This document shows positions 7,228 through 9,284 of a stretch of 9,284 bases of DNA, piece by piece. Both the position numbers and the translations under genes were made by a program. The first letter of the stretch is position 1. Every line of letters starts with the position of its first letter. Source of the stretch: Acidobacteriota bacterium (lineage in GTDB: Bacteria; Acidobacteriota; Terriglobia; Bryobacterales; Bryobacteraceae); NCBI GenBank assembly GCA_016871135.1, contig VFZQ01000156.1, forward strand, positions 1-9,284, read 5' to 3'. The notes beneath the pieces were generated by a model. That model worked only from the letters and a program-made list of their open reading frames with translations, did not search any database and was not told the origin of the DNA.

Positions 7228-7233
7228 AGCTGC

Positions 7234-7566
7234 GTGGTCCAGTCATCATCCGAACTTCTTCCCGGAACTCTGTTCCTTCTTATTCTCCGCACGCTCGCAA
7301 GCGGGCCGCTTCACGGCTACGCCATCGCCAAGCGCATCAAGGAGTCTTCGAAGGATCTACTTTCTGTGGAAGAAGGCTCGTTGTATCCGGCGCTGAACCG
7401 GATGCTCGTGAAGGGCTGGCTCGCGGCGGAATGGGGCGTGTCGGAGACCAATCGAAAGGCGCGTTTCTACAAGTTGACGCCGAAGGGCCGCAAGGAACTC
7501 GCGCGCGCGAACTCGGAGTTCGATCGCATGATCCACGGCATTCAGCTCGTTTTAAGAAACGCGTAG
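7234..7566 (+). CDS. PadR family transcriptional regulator
   Basis: A 110-residue one-domain (PadR-s1-like) winged-helix repressor. Seen directly: the helix LLPGTLFLLILRTLASGPLH leading to HGYAIAKRI (27-35), the recognition region VEEGSLYPALNRM (45-57), and the wing GWLAAEWGVSETNRKARFYKLTPKGRKEL (61-89), ending in a C-terminal dimerisation helix. The length is typical for the short PadR group found before ADOP permeases in Acidobacteriota. The start is GTG 7234 with GGGAG at 7225-7229, 4 nt upstream. It sits 18 bp after the kinase and 10 bp before the permease, and has its own promoter and palindrome just upstream, so it likely represses itself and the permease. The inducing signal is unknown. 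Confidence 0.93.
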   Translation: MVQSSSELLPGTLFLLILRTLASGPLHGYAIAKRIKESSKDLLSVEEGSLYPALNRMLVKGWLAAEWGVSETNRKARFYKLTPKGRKELARANSEFDRMIHGIQLVLRNA

Positions 7567-7579
7567 GTGGCTACACGTG
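7565..7579 (+). promoter_or_regulatory. Ribosome binding site and GTG start of the permease
   Basis: AGGTGG at 7565-7570 begins inside the padR stop codon (7564-7566) and stands 6 nt before GTG 7577-7579. The frame is closed upstream by a TAA at 7553-7555, so GTG 7577 is the first good start. The tight overlap suggests coupled translation of padR and the permease. Confidence 0.6.
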
Positions 7580-9284
7580 ACATGGTGGAAGAAGTTTTCA
7601 TTCCTGCGTAATCGTGGAGAGTTTGACGCGGATCTCGCCGAAGAGATGCGTTTGCATATCGAGGAGCGCTCGGCCGAGTTGTCCCGCGACGGCGTCGAGC
7701 CGGCTGAGGCCCTGCGCCGCGCGCGCGCCGAGTTCGGCTCGCAAGCGTCGCTCGGGGAACGCACCCGAGACGAGTGGCGGCTTCGCTGGCTCGAAGATCT
7801 GCTCTCCGACCTTCGCTACGGCGTGCGTTCTCTTCGGCGCAGCCCAGGTTTCCTTGCGGCGGCGGTGCTTTCGTTGGCCTTGGGCATCGGCGTCAACACG
7901 ACGCTGTTCTCGCTCACGACCGAATTCCTCTTCAGCGTTCCCTCGGTCCGCGAAGGCGCTACATTGTGGAGCGCTCGCGTCGGCGGCAATAGTCACATCG
8001 GTGCCGAACAATTCCGGTTCCTGCGCGAATCGAATCTTTTTCAGGGTGTTGCCGGCTACCGCGAAGATGGCGAAATCAACTGGCGATCGAACGGCGAGAC
8101 CCGCTCCCTCCAGGCGTTTCGCGTGAGCGACAATCTCTTCGACCTCGCCGGAATTCCGCTGGCGCTAGGGCGGGGAATTCAGCAAGGCGACGAAGATGTC
8201 GTCGTCATTTCGCATGCAATGTGGCGGTCGAAGCTCGCCTCCGACACCGATGTCATCGGACGCGTTCTCGAGCTCGACGGCCGTCCACACCGCGTAGTAG
8301 GAGTGCTCCCCGAAGATCACCGTTCCCTTTTCGGTTTCGGTTTAAGCTCCGATCTTTACGCACCCGTTCGCGGCAGCCTCTATTCTCTAATTCTGGTCAT
8401 TCGCTCCGCCGATGGTCTCAGTCAATCGGCGCTGCTGGAGCGCCTCCACGCAGCAGCGCGCCGCCTCGACGAACTCTTCCCTGACCGCAATTTCAAATAC
8501 GTGCAGAATTGCCGCATGGATGCCCTGCAAGGCCTTGAGCGATTCAAAGGCCGCACGATGATGGGTATCGCCGCATTCTTCGCGATGCTGCTGACCGTAG
8601 CCGGGCTGCTGCTGATGATCGCCTGCATCAACGTATCCAACCTTGTGTTGGCGCGCGGCTCGGCGAGAGTCCAGGAATTCGCGGTCCGCGCATCGCTTGG
8701 AGCTGGCCGGTGGCGGCTCGTACGCCAGATACTCACCGAGTCTCTGCTGCTGGCGAGCGCGGGGACGGCCGCCGGATTGGCGATCAACTTCCTCCTGACG
8801 CGCCTGTTGAATCGAATTCCACTCGATCTTCCGGTGCAACTTGCACTCCGCATGGAGCCCGATTGGCGGCTGCTCGCCTACGCGACGCTGCTGGCGGTCG
8901 GCTGTTCCATTGCGGTCGGACTGCTGCCGGCGCTGCGAATCTCCCGAGGCGAATTGGGCGTCGCGATGAAATCATCGGTTGGCGGCCGCTTGACCCTGCG
9001 GCGTGTTCTCGTCGTCGCGCAAGTCGCCGTCTCGATCGTCGTGTTGACAGCGGCGGTCTTATTCGCCCGCAACCTCGCGGCATCGGCGGGCGTTGAGCCG
9101 AGTTTCGACTTGGATCGCACGATGTACGTGCGAGTCAGGCTTACGCCAGACCGCAATCAAGATGTCGCCAAGAAAGCCGCTTTCGCCGATCGCGTCCAAC
9201 GTGAGATTGAGGCGCTTCCAGGTGTTCGCGCCCTGGCGTTCACCCTTATGATTCCCATGAATGACGACGCCACGCACGGCGGCA
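7577..9284 (+). CDS. ADOP-type ABC permease (FtsX/MacB fold), cut by the right edge
   Basis: An open frame of 569 codons with no stop, truncated at its 3' end by the window. It matches the acidobacterial duplicated orphan permease family: a cytoplasmic N-terminal stretch starting VTWWKKF with FDADLAEEMRLHIEERSAEL and AEALRRARAEFG (about 17-55), then LLSDLRYGVRSLRRSPGF and membrane segment 1 (about 92-113, LSLALGIGVNTTLFSL). A MacB-like periplasmic domain follows (with VSDNLFDLAGIPLALGRGI and RVLELDGRPHRVVGVLPED), then an FtsX block with segments at about 328-360, 389-411 and 432-455 (CINVSNLVLARGSAR, VRASLGAGRWRLVRQILTESLLL). A second repeat begins with RRVLVVAQVAVSIVVLTAAV (about 475-498), and the window ends in its periplasmic part. 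Family members usually exceed 800 residues. They resemble the MacB-type permease that works with an ATPase to move peptides, lipoproteins or drugs, but usually no ATPase is adjacent and the substrate is unknown. Confidence 0.92.
   Translation, partial: MTWWKKFSFLRNRGEFDADLAEEMRLHIEERSAELSRDGVEPAEALRRARAEFGSQASLGERTRDEWRLRWLEDLLSDLRYGVRSLRRSPGFLAAAVLSLALGIGVNTTLFSLTTEFLFSVPSVREGATLWSARVGGNSHIGAEQFRFLRESNLFQGVAGYREDGEINWRSNGETRSLQAFRVSDNLFDLAGIPLALGRGIQQGDEDVVVISHAMWRSKLASDTDVIGRVLELDGRPHRVVGVLPEDHRSLFGFGLSSDLYAPVRGSLYSLILVIRSADGLSQSALLERLHAAARRLDELFPDRNFKYVQNCRMDALQGLERFKGRTMMGIAAFFAMLLTVAGLLLMIACINVSNLVLARGSARVQEFAVRASLGAGRWRLVRQILTESLLLASAGTAAGLAINFLLTRLLNRIPLDLPVQLALRMEPDWRLLAYATLLAVGCSIAVGLLPALRISRGELGVAMKSSVGGRLTLRRVLVVAQVAVSIVVLTAAVLFARNLAASAGVEPSFDLDRTMYVRVRLTPDRNQDVAKKAAFADRVQREIEALPGVRALAFTLMIPMNDDATHGG

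Noticed and set aside
9044..9049. A second perfect TTGACA, inside the permease
   Set aside because: It encodes part of a membrane segment and no -10-like sequence lies 16-18 bp downstream.

Overview
The window reads as a piece of bacterial chromosome, most likely from an Acidobacteriota species (Solibacter/Bryobacterales-like). The reasons are the GC-rich, strongly codon-biased DNA, the use of TTG and GTG starts, and above all the pair of a PadR-type repressor followed by a permease of the 'acidobacterial duplicated orphan permease' (ADOP) type, which is a hallmark of that phylum. Six complete genes and one gene cut by the right edge fill nearly all of it. I see no RNA genes, insertion sequences, phage genes or CRISPR arrays.

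Left part (1-4125). A secreted acetamidase/formamidase-family enzyme lies on the minus strand. It is divergent, across 32 bp, from ribonuclease J, a metallo-beta-lactamase/beta-CASP RNase that matures and degrades RNA. The RNase J stop codon overlaps the ATG of a GlcD/D-lactate dehydrogenase-like FAD oxidoreductase in an ATGA, so these two are a translationally coupled pair on one mRNA, although their functions look unrelated.

Middle (4112-7215). A complete aldo/keto reductase on the minus strand converges on the FAD gene with a 14-bp tail overlap. It diverges across about 71 bp from a membrane-bound hybrid histidine kinase. The kinase has a periplasmic family-3 solute-binding sensor, HisKA, HATPase and a C-terminal receiver. 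It carries no HPt or output domain, so it probably passes phosphate to partners elsewhere. Its start is best placed at a TTG behind a strong Shine-Dalgarno, not at the ATG further upstream.

Right part (7184-9284). A GTG-started PadR repressor sits 18 bp behind the kinase, and 10 bp later the ADOP permease starts (also GTG) and runs off the window. Inside the last codons of the kinase is a very good sigma-70-type promoter (TTGACA, 17 bp, TATACA). A 34-bp imperfect palindrome is centred on its -10 element and also takes in the kinase stop codon and the padR ribosome binding site. This is the most interesting non-coding signal in the window: a probable PadR autoregulatory operator that may also mask the padR ribosome binding site in read-through mRNA.

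I found no convincing wholly new system. The other points worth a second look are the composite regulatory element, the orphan sensor kinase beside the PadR/permease unit, and the coupling of RNase J to a flavoenzyme.
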